Shown: one piece after another, positions 1-8,969 of the stretch
How the letters are laid out: each line of letters opens with the position of its first letter
How positions within the stretch are numbered: the first letter of the stretch is position 1
Origin: Aggregatimonas sangjinii
Lineage (GTDB): Bacteria > Bacteroidota > Bacteroidia > Flavobacteriales > Flavobacteriaceae
DNA: 64,000 nt
Assembly (NCBI RefSeq): GCF_005943945.1
Contig: NZ_CP040710.1
Span: 3,641,501 to 3,705,500 of the forward strand
Direction: 5' to 3'
Position numbers and translations under genes: made by a program
The notes under the pieces: generated by a model
Databases searched by the model: none
The model's input: the letters and a program-made list of their open reading frames with translations, nothing else
Told to the model about the DNA's origin: nothing

Positions 1-1376
1 TATTTATGCTCAGGATGTCGTAAGGTGGTATGAACGATTCCCTTCCACAATAAAAAGAGCGGCATGGGCTTTTGTTGGTACTCCTTGATGATATACGCCC
101 GACCCATCTCAATGGACTGCTTCATCATCCCAAAGAGTTCCGGTTCAAAACGGAAAAGGTCTTGCAAATAAAACCCATCGATGCCATACTTAGCGAAAAT
201 TTCCGAGCCTAGACCCATTCGATACGCTCCGGCGATTACTTTGGCCGCATTATCCCATAAAAACATATGGTGGTAGTAGGCATCGAATTTATCGATATCG
301 GTAGAATTGTTCGTTCCCTCACCTATTTCACGAAAGGTAATCTCGCGCTGTCTTCCTATCTCTTTCAGAATTGAGGGCATTTCATTGGCCGGCGCCAAAA
401 ACACCGAATAATTCTTACTCTCGAGCATGCGCCGTTCTTTTTTGATCAACTTTGAGATTTCACCTTCGATCAGCTCGGTACGTACGGCAGTAACGATCTT
501 TCTGGGTTGCTTGGGTAATTTTAAGGTGGTCGGTAGCTGATCGATCAAACGTTCCTTGGCATAGGCGTTCGAAAGTATGTAAGTTTTCTTGCGCAGCAGC
601 TCGCTAAACTCCTCTAGAGAGGTATGTTCTTCCTGGGTTTTTACCGAAATCGGTTGTCCGATACGCACCTTGATCGGCCGCTTGTGTTGGGTGTAGATTT
701 CGGAAGGTAATTTTGCGGTTCTGAAAACATCGGCGATTTTGGCCAAACGATAAAAAAGTTTGCTATTGCGGGCGTGAAAATAAATCGGTACCACGGGCAC
801 TTTGGCCTTTCGGATCAATTTCATGGCGGTTTCTTCCCACTCCTTATCGACGATCATTTTACCCTCTTTGCGCGTAGAAACCTCCCCTGCCGGGAAAATT
901 CCCAAGGGATGGCCCTCCTGTAAATGCAGCATGGCATTTTTGAAACCTGTAAGGCTACTTTTGGCGTCCTTTCTATTTTCAAAGGGATTGACGGGAAAAA
1001 TATGGTCGGCGATAGGCTCAAAGCGTTGCAGTAAAAAGTTGGCCATTACCTTGTAATCGACACGATGTTTCAACATCAATTTCAACAGAATAATGCCGTC
1101 TATGCCGCCCAACGGATGGTTACTGACCGTAACGAACGCACCATCTTTTGGGAGTCTTTTTAAATCCTCTTCCGGAATTTCATAATCGATCTCGTACTGC
1201 TCCAAGACGGCGTCCAAAAAATCGGTGTCCTTCAGGTGACTGATTTTATCGTACCTGCGGTTCATATTGGAAATTCGAGTGACCTTAAGTACCGTCCAGG
1301 CTAGGAAAGTGCCGAAAACCCCATATTTATCTAGTTTGGTAGCTTTGGCAACTTCCTTTGCGGTCACTAAACCCAT
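1..1376 (-). CDS. OlsF-like bifunctional lysophospholipid acyltransferase / GNAT N-acyltransferase (3' end cut by window edge)
   Basis: The frame is open from an ATG at 1376 to the window edge, so the C-terminus is missing. The N-terminal half resembles PlsC/OlsA-type acyltransferases: an NHPLGGID block near residue 90 carries the His/Asp pair expected of this fold, followed by FPAGEVS and a VPIYFHARNS block. The visible part of the second half (ESKNYSVFLAP, AYRMGLG, FYLQDLFRF) looks like the OlsB/hemolysin-type N-acyltransferase domain. Fusions of this order are known in Bacteroidota as OlsF-type enzymes that make ornithine or glycine aminolipids by N- then O-acylation at the membrane. The amino acid used here cannot be told from sequence. 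It lies 88 bp downstream of lysC on the same strand and may be cotranscribed. Confidence 0.8.
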   Translation of the reverse strand, partial: MGLVTAKEVAKATKLDKYGVFGTFLAWTVLKVTRISNMNRRYDKISHLKDTDFLDAVLEQYEIDYEIPEEDLKRLPKDGAFVTVSNHPLGGIDGIILLKLMLKHRVDYKVMANFLLQRFEPIADHIFPVNPFENRKDAKSSLTGFKNAMLHLQEGHPLGIFPAGEVSTRKEGKMIVDKEWEETAMKLIRKAKVPVVPIYFHARNSKLFYRLAKIADVFRTAKLPSEIYTQHKRPIKVRIGQPISVKTQEEHTSLEEFSELLRKKTYILSNAYAKERLIDQLPTTLKLPKQPRKIVTAVRTELIEGEISKLIKKERRMLESKNYSVFLAPANEMPSILKEIGRQREITFREIGEGTNNSTDIDKFDAYYHHMFLWDNAAKVIAGAYRMGLGSEIFAKYGIDGFYLQDLFRFEPELFGMMKQSIEMGRAYIIKEYQQKPMPLFLLWKGIVHTTLRHPEHK

Positions 1377-1464
1377 ATGGTGTTTTCGTTTTAGGTAGCC
1401 GTAAATATAGCGAAATCAAAATTTCGCTCCCTTGTTTTAACATTTAAGACCGCTGAAAAAACCC

Positions 1465-2715
1465 TTACTTGACCACCAACTGCAAGGTCTCGTTCGCCCG
1501 CTGTTCCATAAGTACTTGGTGCCCATTTTGTAGCGAGGCGATGGCCTCTCCGGTAAAGTGCCGAATGGTATACAACGAAACACTCTCATGGCACTCTACC
1601 TTAAACCTACTTTTAAGCAATCCCAGCAAATCTTGTAAACGACCGAAACGGTTGTCCAAACAGACCGAAAAACTGATGGCGGAGTTCTGTATGAGGTCTA
1701 CCTTCATTTTATGGTCATGAAACAATTTAAAAAGTTCACTAATGCTATCCTCTACGATAAACGAAAAGTCTAATGAAGAGAGTTTGAGCAACACCTGATT
1801 CTTTTTTACGATAAAGCACGGCACATAGGGCTCGATGCCTATTCCCTTACCTACGGTCGTGCCCGCTTCCTTGGGGTTGACAAACGATTTTACGTGCAAG
1901 GGAATCTCCTTGCCCTGCAGCGGTTGCAAGGTTTTGGGATGAATGACCGAAGCGCCGTAAAATGCAAGTTCTATGGCTTCGCTGTACGATATTTTATGGA
2001 GTAGCTGTGTTTCCTCAAAATAACGGGGGTCGGCATTTAAAACGCCGGGAACATCCTTCCATATGGTTACGGAATCGACGTTGAGGCAATAGGCCAAAAT
2101 TGCGGCGGTGTAGTCGGACCCTTCGCGCCCGAGCGTGGTGGTAAAATTGTTATCGTCACTGCCCAAAAAGCCCTGAGTGACATTCAGCTTTTTCCGGTCG
2201 ATGCCTGCCGCAACCCTTTCCTGGGTCTTTTCCCAGTTGACGGTGACATCCCGATAACTATTATCCGTTTTTATAAAATTGCGAACGTCTACCCAGTTGT
2301 TTTCGATACCGACTTCCTGCAAATACGCACTGATGATAGTGGTCGATAACAATTCCCCATAGCCGACGACTTGGTCGTACACAAAATTATACTTGGGCGA
2401 TTTGTTCCAGGCTAAAAAGCCTTTTACCTCATCTATCAACACCTTGGTCGCGGAGAAAATGGCATGGTTCGGATTCTCGAACAGGCCTTTTAAAATGGTA
2501 TCATGATAGTCTACCACTTCTTGAATGCTGTCGGACAACTTGTTCTTATCGGCAAAATAGGCATTGACGATCGCTTCCATGGCATTGGTAATCTTACCCA
2601 TGGCCGATACGACCAAGAGCGTATTTCCGTGCCCCGTTTCCTGCAATACCTTCACTACATTTTTAACGCCCGCGGCGTCTTTTACCGAGGCTCCCCCGAA
2701 TTTGAATATTCGCAT
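1465..2715 (-). CDS. lysC: aspartate kinase, monofunctional
   Basis: Phosphorylates L-aspartate with ATP, the first step to lysine, threonine and methionine. The 416-residue protein opens with KFGGASV, the nucleotide-binding signature of the amino acid kinase fold (usually KFGGTSV), and has GREGSDYTAA near residue 197, matching the substrate-binding GRGGSD block. The C-terminal 120 residues should form the ACT regulatory region. There is no fused homoserine dehydrogenase. It is the third gene of an operon: the start lies 12 bp after the stop of the small protein upstream, which overlaps a GNAT gene. Confidence 0.92.
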   Translation of the reverse strand: MRIFKFGGASVKDAAGVKNVVKVLQETGHGNTLLVVSAMGKITNAMEAIVNAYFADKNKLSDSIQEVVDYHDTILKGLFENPNHAIFSATKVLIDEVKGFLAWNKSPKYNFVYDQVVGYGELLSTTIISAYLQEVGIENNWVDVRNFIKTDNSYRDVTVNWEKTQERVAAGIDRKKLNVTQGFLGSDDNNFTTTLGREGSDYTAAILAYCLNVDSVTIWKDVPGVLNADPRYFEETQLLHKISYSEAIELAFYGASVIHPKTLQPLQGKEIPLHVKSFVNPKEAGTTVGKGIGIEPYVPCFIVKKNQVLLKLSSLDFSFIVEDSISELFKLFHDHKMKVDLIQNSAISFSVCLDNRFGRLQDLLGLLKSRFKVECHESVSLYTIRHFTGEAIASLQNGHQVLMEQRANETLQLVVK

Positions 2716-2727
2716 AAATAACCTTTG

Positions 2728-3066
2728 TTATAATTCCTTTAGAACGGATGTGCCTTTCGACCGGTCACCCGACGTCCATTCCCAATTTTCATGTAATCTG
2801 ATTTTTCCGTCCGCACTCACTTCAGGCATACTATGGCAAATGCCTGTACGTAATGCTCCTTTGGTGTTGACCTGATGGTACCGCATTTCAATATGCCCAT
2901 TTTCATCGACCAGCCCGATCAGGTGACCTTTTATGATATCACCGCCGGAATATTCCGAGGTCAATACATTGGCTTCCTGTCTGTAATGAAAAATCGTATC
3001 CTTGTCGACTTCCGCATTCTCGCTACTTTCGATGGGGTAGAACTTTTTGTTGTCGTAATCGATCAT
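2728..3066 (-). CDS. small conserved beta-rich protein, function unknown
   Basis: The start chosen is the ATG at 3066, whose ATGA overlaps the stop of the upstream GNAT gene (translational coupling); a longer open frame to 3120 exists but would run into that gene. The product is 112 residues, has no signal peptide and no membrane segment, and alternates short polar strands (HYRQEANVLTSEYSGGDIIKGHLIGLV, then a second half with GTRTGICHS-like turns), suggesting a small beta barrel. Such proteins are sometimes labelled N-acetylglutamate synthase in databases, apparently by transfer from the neighbouring GNAT; nothing in this sequence supports an acetyltransferase. Confidence 0.75.
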   Translation of the reverse strand: MIDYDNKKFYPIESSENAEVDKDTIFHYRQEANVLTSEYSGGDIIKGHLIGLVDENGHIEMRYHQVNTKGALRTGICHSMPEVSADGKIRLHENWEWTSGDRSKGTSVLKEL

Positions 3067-3542
3067 ACGTTTTCCAAAAACGTTTTCATTCCTTCCTCGT
3101 TCAATTGCACCACATCCCAATCCCTCATGACATTTGCCCCTTTCTTCTCATAAAAGGCAATCGCAGGCTCGTTCCAATCCAGCACTTCCCAGCTAATACG
3201 CTTTACCCCAAGACCATGACCGTATTTTACGACCTCGGTCAATAAGGCATTCCCTATTCCGCTCCCGCGTAATTTTTCGGTAACGATCAAATCTTCCAGA
3301 TGCAGAACAGGTCCTTTCCAAGTAGAATACCTTGGGTACACCAAAGCGGCTCCCACGACACTGTTCCCCGCTTCGGCCACAAAGCAATGAAACAGTTTTT
3401 CATCACCGAAACCGGCCGCCGTTAAATCGGCAACGGTTACTTCCACAGCATGTGCTTCCTTCTCAAAAGATGCCAGTTCTTGAATCAGATCCAAAAGCTC
3501 CGGCATGTCATCTGCCGCTGCAGGTCGAATTGTGTACTTCAT
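3063..3542 (-). CDS. GNAT family N-acetyltransferase
   Basis: A 159-residue single-domain GNAT protein, usual length for the family. It starts MKYTIRPAAADDMPELLDLI and carries the acetyl-CoA pyrophosphate loop as EKLRGSGIGNALL near residues 90-102, followed by the SWEVLDWNEPAIAFYEKKGA block (motif B) typical of diamine/spermidine-type N-acetyltransferases. The acceptor is unknown. It is the first gene of the operon with the 2728 protein and lysC, preceded by a good -7 box at 3562-3569. Confidence 0.88.
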   Translation of the reverse strand: MKYTIRPAAADDMPELLDLIQELASFEKEAHAVEVTVADLTAAGFGDEKLFHCFVAEAGNSVVGAALVYPRYSTWKGPVLHLEDLIVTEKLRGSGIGNALLTEVVKYGHGLGVKRISWEVLDWNEPAIAFYEKKGANVMRDWDVVQLNEEGMKTFLENV

Positions 3543-3561
3543 AATTGTTACAAATAAAACA

Positions 3562-3569
3562 CAAAGTTA
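3562..3569 (-). promoter_or_regulatory. Bacteroidota -7 promoter box for the GNAT / lysC operon
   Basis: On the minus strand the box reads TAACTTTG, an exact match to the TAnnTTTG consensus of the primary Bacteroidota sigma factor, 20 bp before the GNAT start codon. Confidence 0.6.
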
Positions 3570-3655
3570 TAAATTTAAAAAATGAATCTTCAACGAAAAC
3601 CATATAGTGTCACAAATTATTGGATATTTGTAATCAGAACAACACGAACCTTAAG

Positions 3656-4663
3656 ATGACCCAAAAAAATCAGACCCTCGGAGAGTTTATTATCGACAAC
3701 CAATCTTCCTTTCAGTATTCTTCAGGAGAACTTTCAAAATTGATCAACGCCATCCGCTTGGCGGCAAAAGTGGTGAACCATCAAGTGAACAAGGCCGGTT
3801 TGGTCGACATTCTCGGTGCGGCCGGCGATACCAACGTACAAGGGGAAGACCAACAGAAATTGGATGTTTTCGCAAACGATAAATTCATTCAGACCTTACG
3901 AAATCGGGAAATCGTTTGTGGTATCGCTTCCGAAGAAGAGGATAGTTTTATTACCATCAATAGCAACGATAAAAAACACCAAAATAAATATGTGGTGCTT
4001 ATCGATCCTTTAGACGGATCTTCAAATGTTGATGTGAACGTATCGGTCGGGACTATTTTTTCAATTTATCGGCGGATTACTCCGGTCGGTACCCCGGTGA
4101 CCTTGGAAGATTTTCTACAACCCGGAAACAAACAAGTAGCCGCCGGGTATGTGGTATACGGCACCTCAACAATGCTGGTCTATACGACGGGTGATGGCGT
4201 GAACGGCTTTACCCTAAATCCCGCCTTGGGTACGTTTTACCTGTCCCACCCGAATATGCAATTTCCCGAAACCGGTAAAATTTATTCGGTAAACGAAGGA
4301 AACTACGTGCATTTTCATCAAGGGGTCAAGGATTATATCAAATACTGCCAGCAAGAAGAAGGGGACCGGCCCTACACCTCTCGGTATATCGGCTCTTTGG
4401 TCTCCGATTTTCATCGAAATATGATCAAAGGCGGTATTTATATGTACCCTAAAAGCTCCGTTACCGAAAGTGGCAAACTACGTTTACTCTACGAATGCAA
4501 CCCCATGGCCTTTCTAGCGGAACAGGCAAATGGCTTGGCCAGAGGAGGTCGAAATCGGATCATGGACATTCAGCCAACGGAACTACACCAACGGGTACCC
4601 TTTTTCTGTGGAAGCCGAAAAATGGTCGAAAAACTTCAGGAATTTTTGGATAAGTACCATTGA
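3656..4663 (+). CDS. fbp: fructose-1,6-bisphosphatase, class I
   Basis: Hydrolyses fructose-1,6-bisphosphate to fructose-6-phosphate in gluconeogenesis. The 335-residue length is typical. The metal and substrate site motif [10 protein letters not shown] is present near residue 120, and MYPKSSV near residue 263 matches the sugar-phosphate binding segment. The ATG at 3656 is preferred over the in-frame TTG at 3620 because homologues start close to TLGEFI and a -7-like box (GATATTTG, 3623-3630) lies over the longer start. It is divergent from the GNAT operon. Confidence 0.93.
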   Translation: MTQKNQTLGEFIIDNQSSFQYSSGELSKLINAIRLAAKVVNHQVNKAGLVDILGAAGDTNVQGEDQQKLDVFANDKFIQTLRNREIVCGIASEEEDSFITINSNDKKHQNKYVVLIDPLDGSSNVDVNVSVGTIFSIYRRITPVGTPVTLEDFLQPGNKQVAAGYVVYGTSTMLVYTTGDGVNGFTLNPALGTFYLSHPNMQFPETGKIYSVNEGNYVHFHQGVKDYIKYCQQEEGDRPYTSRYIGSLVSDFHRNMIKGGIYMYPKSSVTESGKLRLLYECNPMAFLAEQANGLARGGRNRIMDIQPTELHQRVPFFCGSRKMVEKLQEFLDKYH

Positions 4664-4668
4664 CAGAG

Positions 4669-4820
4669 TTGGAAGCGTGAAGCGTGAAGTTGGAAGTTGG
4701 AAGCTTGAAGTTGGAAGCTTGAAGTTGGATGCTGGATGTAGGATGCTGGATGCTGGATGCTGGATGCTGGATGCTGGATGCTGGATGCTGGATGCTGGAT
4801 GCTGGATGCTGGAAGTTGGA
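4669..4820 (+). repeat. 7-bp tandem repeat (minisatellite), consensus TGGAWGY
   Basis: Directly after the fbp stop there are about 21 consecutive heptamers. The first eight alternate TGGAAGC/T with TTGAAGT or GTGAAGC variants, then come one degenerate unit and about nine near-perfect TGGATGC units, ending in TGGAAGT. All three frames of both strands stay open through it, which creates spurious frames. The perfect block suggests recent slippage expansion. No spacers are present, so it is not a CRISPR array. Confidence 0.95.
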
Positions 4821-4858
4821 CAAAAACCTTTTAGTGTCAAAAGAACTCGGCAGTCCTA

Positions 4859-4886
4859 AAAAAAGAGGCTCAAAGCCCCTTTTTCA
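4859..4886. terminator. putative bidirectional terminator between fbp and the TerB-like gene
   Basis: An A-tract, a short GAGGC / GCCCC stem with one mismatch and a T-tract lie between the convergent genes. Confidence 0.45.
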
Positions 4887-4907
4887 CATCATTTAAGCGC
4901 TACCGAA

Positions 4908-5330
4908 TCAATTTTTAAGCAGATACTGATAATCCTCAAAATCGATCCGGCCACTGAAAATCGCAACGGACTTCTCGATGATCTCGTCCGCTTTTTCCCC
5001 GGAATACCCTAGGCCGATAGCGTATTTCTTTAACAATACCATCTCCTCATCGTCGATCAAATGGTCCGCGAAAATAATCCGGAACAGGTCGTACAACCGC
5101 TCTAACCGCTTTTCGGAATCGTGCGGAGGCACGATCGGATATTTATTTTCCTTCTTCATCACCTCTTCATATTCCGACGGTGTAATATCCAGCTTCTTGG
5201 CAAAACGGTCCAGCATATGTTTTTCTTCTGAACTCACTTCCCCATCAATGGCGGCCAAGGTCGCTATCGACGCGAAATGCGCCAAATTTCTGCGGTGTTC
5301 ACCACTCGTATACAAATCTGAAAAACCCAT
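4908..5330 (-). CDS. TerB-like (tellurite resistance family) helical protein
   Basis: A 140-residue soluble all-helical protein. It has the TerB pattern of two similar halves, each with an acidic turn: AAIDGEVSSEEKHML near residues 28-42 and FADHLIDDEEMVLLKKYA near residues 88-105; such acidic loops are thought to bind metal in TerB. No TerD or TerC homologue is nearby, so tellurite resistance is not implied. A perfect TAnnTTTG box lies 23 bp upstream. Confidence 0.8.
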   Translation of the reverse strand: MGFSDLYTSGEHRRNLAHFASIATLAAIDGEVSSEEKHMLDRFAKKLDITPSEYEEVMKKENKYPIVPPHDSEKRLERLYDLFRIIFADHLIDDEEMVLLKKYAIGLGYSGEKADEIIEKSVAIFSGRIDFEDYQYLLKN

Positions 5331-5352
5331 ACTTCTTAATTTTTTATGAGGA

Positions 5353-5360
5353 CAAATATA
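5353..5360 (-). promoter_or_regulatory. -7 promoter box of the TerB-like gene
   Basis: Reads TATATTTG on the minus strand, an exact TAnnTTTG match. Confidence 0.6.
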
Positions 5361-5394
5361 ATTTTTTTGGGAGTCATAATTGCGTATCCTTTTA

Positions 5395-5560
5395 TTTATT
5401 TTGGCGTTTCCTGGCCGCCTATTTAAGATTGGCGACCAGGCCGTGCTTTCCGCTCCAAATCCTCACCGCTATTTGCGGCTGCGGGTTTTCCACTGCAATC
5501 ACTAACGCGGGCATTGGTACTGCGAAAGTGCATTTTCGGCGACTCGTTTTAAAAGCCGCT
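5395..5560. repeat. GC-richer intergenic stretch resembling a decayed interspersed repeat
   Basis: The stretch contains GGCCGTGCTTTCCGCTCC and a CTGCAATCACTAACGCGGG-like end. This is the wording of a dispersed intergenic repeat that I recall from many Bacteroidota genomes (cores like GGGCTTTCCGCT). No gene or clean hairpin is visible. The assignment rests on recall of similar sequence only. Confidence 0.3.
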
Positions 5561-5590
5561 CAAGAATATATTCCGTAACTTTCCATAGCT

Positions 5591-6619
5591 ATGAAAAAAC
5601 CGCTTTTAGAATTCACGAACAAGGGCATTTACTGCAGTGCCGCCAAGGTCTATCTCGACCCGTGGCAACCGGTGAACCATGCCATTATCTCCCATGGTCA
5701 TGCCGACCATAGCCGCTATGGGCACAAGCACTACATTACCCATCACCGCAACGTACCCATTATTTCGCACCGCTTGGGAGACATCAATGTCGTTGGCAAA
5801 GAATGGGGCGAGACCTTTGTCGTGAACAACGTAAAATTTTCTTTGCATCCCGCCGGCCATATCATCGGTTCGTCGCAAATCCGTGTAGAACACAAGGGGG
5901 AGATCTGGGTCTTTACCGGCGATTACAAAACCGAAAACGACGGTATTTCGACACCTTACGAGCTCGTGCAATGCGATACGTTCATTACGGAGTGTACCTT
6001 TGGCCTACCCGCCTTTAAATGGACTCCCCAAAAGGAAGTACTGCACGACATCAACCAATGGTGGGCGGCAAACCGGGCCGAGGGCAAAACATCGATACTC
6101 TTTGGGTACAGCCTCGGAAAAGCACAACGGCTTTTGAAATACCTGAACCCCGAAATCGGAAAAATCTATACCCACGGTGCCATTGAAAACATGACCCGAG
6201 TGCTACGGCCTTTGGTCGATTTTCCGGACACGACCTTGATTACCAGGGAAACCAAGAAAGATGAATTGCTCGGCAATATCGTCTTGGCCCCGCCCAGCGC
6301 CCATGGCAGTACTTGGATCCGTAAAATGGTGCCTTATGTGACCGCTTCCGCCAGCGGATGGATGACCTTCCGGGGCGCTAGAAGACGCCGGGCCATAGAT
6401 AAGGGTTTCGTGCTCAGCGATCATTGCGATTGGCAAGGGCTCTTGGAAAGCATCGAGGCCACCGGGGCCGAAAAAATCATCTGTACCCATGGATATACCG
6501 AAATCTTTTCGCGCTACCTACGGGAACAAGGCTATGACGCCCGAACCGAGGAAACCCAGTACGAAGGGGAACTGGGAGAGCTGAATGCCACCAAGGAAGA
6601 ACCTGTAGCTATTGAATGA
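5591..6619 (+). CDS. ligase-associated DNA exonuclease (metallo-beta-lactamase fold)
   Basis: A 342-residue beta-CASP-like MBL nuclease. The metal motif HGHADH is at residues 35-40, with later ligands in HPAGHIIGSS, FTGDYKTE and LSDHCDWQGL. The family (ligase-associated exonuclease) is defined by linkage to an ATP-dependent ligase and a helicase, as here: the ligase starts 169 bp downstream. The expected role is end processing in a DNA damage response. A TAACTTTC box lies about 20 bp before the start. Confidence 0.9.
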   Translation: MKKPLLEFTNKGIYCSAAKVYLDPWQPVNHAIISHGHADHSRYGHKHYITHHRNVPIISHRLGDINVVGKEWGETFVVNNVKFSLHPAGHIIGSSQIRVEHKGEIWVFTGDYKTENDGISTPYELVQCDTFITECTFGLPAFKWTPQKEVLHDINQWWAANRAEGKTSILFGYSLGKAQRLLKYLNPEIGKIYTHGAIENMTRVLRPLVDFPDTTLITRETKKDELLGNIVLAPPSAHGSTWIRKMVPYVTASASGWMTFRGARRRRAIDKGFVLSDHCDWQGLLESIEATGAEKIICTHGYTEIFSRYLREQGYDARTEETQYEGELGELNATKEEPVAIE

Positions 6620-6733
6620 ACCGATTGCTTCGCCCGAGCCTGTTTTTGGCAAGCAAGCTCGCAATGACGCCTTTGCGAGTAGCCGGATAGCATGGTGAAT
6701 TAAACAAATTAGTGAGGCGACGTGGCAAACTTT

Positions 6734-6741
6734 TACTTTTG
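6734..6741 (+). promoter_or_regulatory. -7 promoter box of the DNA ligase
   Basis: TACTTTTG, an exact TAnnTTTG match 47 bp before the chosen ATG. The ligase can therefore be transcribed independently of the exonuclease. Confidence 0.5.
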
Positions 6742-6788
6742 AACAACGCCGTATAAGAATGCCACGCTTTGCTCACAATAACAAGTAC

Positions 6789-8426
6789 ATGAAAAATTTC
6801 GCTTCCCTTATCAAAACCCTAGACAGCACCAATAAAACCAATGTAAAGGTACAGGCCTTGGCCGACTACTTTAGCGTGGCCAATGATGCCGACAAGGTAT
6901 GGACCATCGCCATTCTTTCGCATCGCAGACCGCCACGGCCGGTGAACACCACCCTCTTAAGGGAATGGGCATCCGATCTGGCCAATATCCCCTTGTGGCT
7001 TTTCGAGGAGAGCTATCATATCGTAGGCGATCTGGCCGAAACCATAGCCTTGGTCATTCCGTCTACGAAAACATCCACCGAAAAAAACCTGACCCAGTTC
7101 TTAGAGGAGATGATCGCGCTGAAGAAGAAGTCGGACGAGGACAAAAAATCCTACCTCTATGACAATTGGAAAACCCTCGATTATTACGAACGCTTTGTAT
7201 TCACGAAATTGATTACGGGTGGCTTCCGTATCGGGGTGAGCCAAAAACTAATGACTAGGGCCCTATCGAAAGCCACGGAAATAGATGAGGATATTCTGGC
7301 CTATAAGCTTATGGGTAATTGGGATCCGAATACCATTTCGTTTCAGGAACTCATCTTGGAGGAAAATGCCAGTGATTACCTTTCCAAACCCTATCCCTTT
7401 TATCTGGCCTACGCGATAGAGGGCGAAGTGGCCGACTTGGGCGACGTAGCGGAGTGGTCGGCAGAACACAAATGGGATGGCATTCGCTCCCAGGTTATTT
7501 TACGGGATGATGCCATTTTCGTGTGGAGCCGCGGGGAGGAATTGGTGACCGATAAATATCCCGAGTTCAATGCCTTTGTTGGGGTGGTTCCGAATGGTAC
7601 GGTCATAGACGGGGAAATATTGCCGTATCCCAAGGGTCAAATCGGTACTTTTAACGACCTGCAAACACGCATCGGTCGCAAAACAGTTTCGAAGGCCTTG
7701 CTGGAAAAGGTTCCCGTTATCCTAAAGGCATACGATATATTGGAATGGGAGGGCAAAGACATTCGCGAACTTCCCTTTATCGAACGAAGAAAACACTTGG
7801 AACAATTATACAAAAAGGTAAGCCAAAGTCCGCTTCAGGCGGACAGCGTGCCAATCCCGCTGCATCTCTCCGCTACCATTCACTTTACTTCATGGGACGA
7901 CGTAGCCGAAGAACGCCAACGTGCCCGTGAAATGCGGAGCGAGGGGCTGATGCTAAAACGTAGAGATTCTCCCTATTTGGTCGGCCGTAAAAAAGGCGAC
8001 TGGTGGAAATGGAAAGTCGACCCGCTGACCATCGACGCCGTGCTCACTTACGCCATGCGCGGCCACGGGCGCCGTAGCAACTTGTTTACCGATTATACCT
8101 TCGCCCTTTGGAACGAAAACGACGCAGGGGAAAAAGAGCTGGTCACCTTTGCCAAAGCCTATTCGGGGCTGACCGATGCCGAGTTCCGAAAGGTAGATGC
8201 GTGGATCAAAAAAAATACCTTGGAACGTTTCGGCCCCGTACGTTCGGTTACGCCACATCATGTTTTTGAAATCGCCTTTGAAGGCATCGCCCTTTCAAAA
8301 CGGCACAAGAGCGGGGTCGCCACCCGCTTTCCGCGAATTTTAAGATGGCGGCAGGATAAAAAGATTGAAGATGCGAATACGTTGGATGATCTAAAGGCAT
8401 TGATTCCGAGCGAAACTGCCGGGTAG
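6789..8426 (+). CDS. ATP-dependent DNA ligase (ligase-associated repair cluster type)
   Basis: Seals nicks using ATP. The 545-residue protein has an N-terminal DNA-binding domain, the adenylation motif KWDGIR with the nucleotide lysine near residue 228, a DGEIL motif III, EGLMLKRRD motif IV and the WWKWK motif V region, then an OB-fold domain (residues ~420-545). The ATG at 6789 is chosen because homologues begin MK-FA-LI--LD at this point; an in-frame ATG at 6759 is possible. It sits between the MBL exonuclease and the Lhr-like helicase. Confidence 0.92.
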   Translation: MKNFASLIKTLDSTNKTNVKVQALADYFSVANDADKVWTIAILSHRRPPRPVNTTLLREWASDLANIPLWLFEESYHIVGDLAETIALVIPSTKTSTEKNLTQFLEEMIALKKKSDEDKKSYLYDNWKTLDYYERFVFTKLITGGFRIGVSQKLMTRALSKATEIDEDILAYKLMGNWDPNTISFQELILEENASDYLSKPYPFYLAYAIEGEVADLGDVAEWSAEHKWDGIRSQVILRDDAIFVWSRGEELVTDKYPEFNAFVGVVPNGTVIDGEILPYPKGQIGTFNDLQTRIGRKTVSKALLEKVPVILKAYDILEWEGKDIRELPFIERRKHLEQLYKKVSQSPLQADSVPIPLHLSATIHFTSWDDVAEERQRAREMRSEGLMLKRRDSPYLVGRKKGDWWKWKVDPLTIDAVLTYAMRGHGRRSNLFTDYTFALWNENDAGEKELVTFAKAYSGLTDAEFRKVDAWIKKNTLERFGPVRSVTPHHVFEIAFEGIALSKRHKSGVATRFPRILRWRQDKKIEDANTLDDLKALIPSETAG

Positions 8427-8568
8427 ACAGGTGTAACGCCGGAATCTGTTGCACCCGCTTCCGCTTTCGAACCAAGGATATAGGCAATGTAGTCACAGTT
8501 AAATTAGGCAGGTAGTGGAGCGTGTAGCAATTAATAGCCGAAAAAGGTTCAATAGACAGCTGTGCTGC

Positions 8569-8880
8569 GTGCACAATCTAGAGAAGAAGGGATATACATC
8601 CATCACAACAAATAAAAATAAGACCGTACTGTATGCCGGTGCAACGAATGCTATTGAACGTAGACTAAATGAGCATCATTACAGAATTTACCCGAATACT
8701 TTTACAAAACGATACAATTATTATGTTTTGATTTATTTTGAAGAATGCGAAGAAGTGAACAATGCATTTGTGAGAGAACGTCAGCTAAAATCATGGCGTA
8801 GAAAAAAGAAAGAAGAATTGATAAACGCCAGTAATACGAATGGGGAAGACATCGAACTCGTCTCGAGTTCATCGGAATGA
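8569..8880 (+). pseudogene. GIY-YIG endonuclease domain protein, N-terminus degraded
   Basis: The frame encodes a small GIY-YIG protein of the YhbQ/UPF0213 type. NKNKTVLYAGATNAIERRLNEH, with the catalytic-site Arg, and the C-terminal RERQLKSWRRKKKEELI block are well kept. The opening strand that should read GYVYILTN has become GYTSITTN, so the first tyrosine of the signature is lost, and no ATG exists upstream; only GTG codons at 8515 and 8569 could start it. It also lies between two genes that are normally adjacent. A functional protein with a GTG start cannot be excluded. Confidence 0.6.
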
Positions 8881-8969
8881 ACGGGATAGCTAAGAATTTT
8901 TTAACCATAGATAATACATAGAATAAACCTTTGAGCAGTCCATAAACAAATTGCCGCGCTGCGCTCGCC

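Noticed and set aside
2728-3066. N-acetylglutamate synthase
   Set aside because: This name is attached to similar small proteins, but the sequence has no acetyl-CoA or amino acid kinase motif.
4669-4820. CRISPR-like repeat array
   Set aside because: The units are contiguous 7-mers without spacers and no cas genes are present.
4908-5330. Tellurite resistance locus
   Set aside because: Two TerB-like proteins (4908, 38675) occur singly and far apart, without TerA, TerC, TerD or TerE partners.
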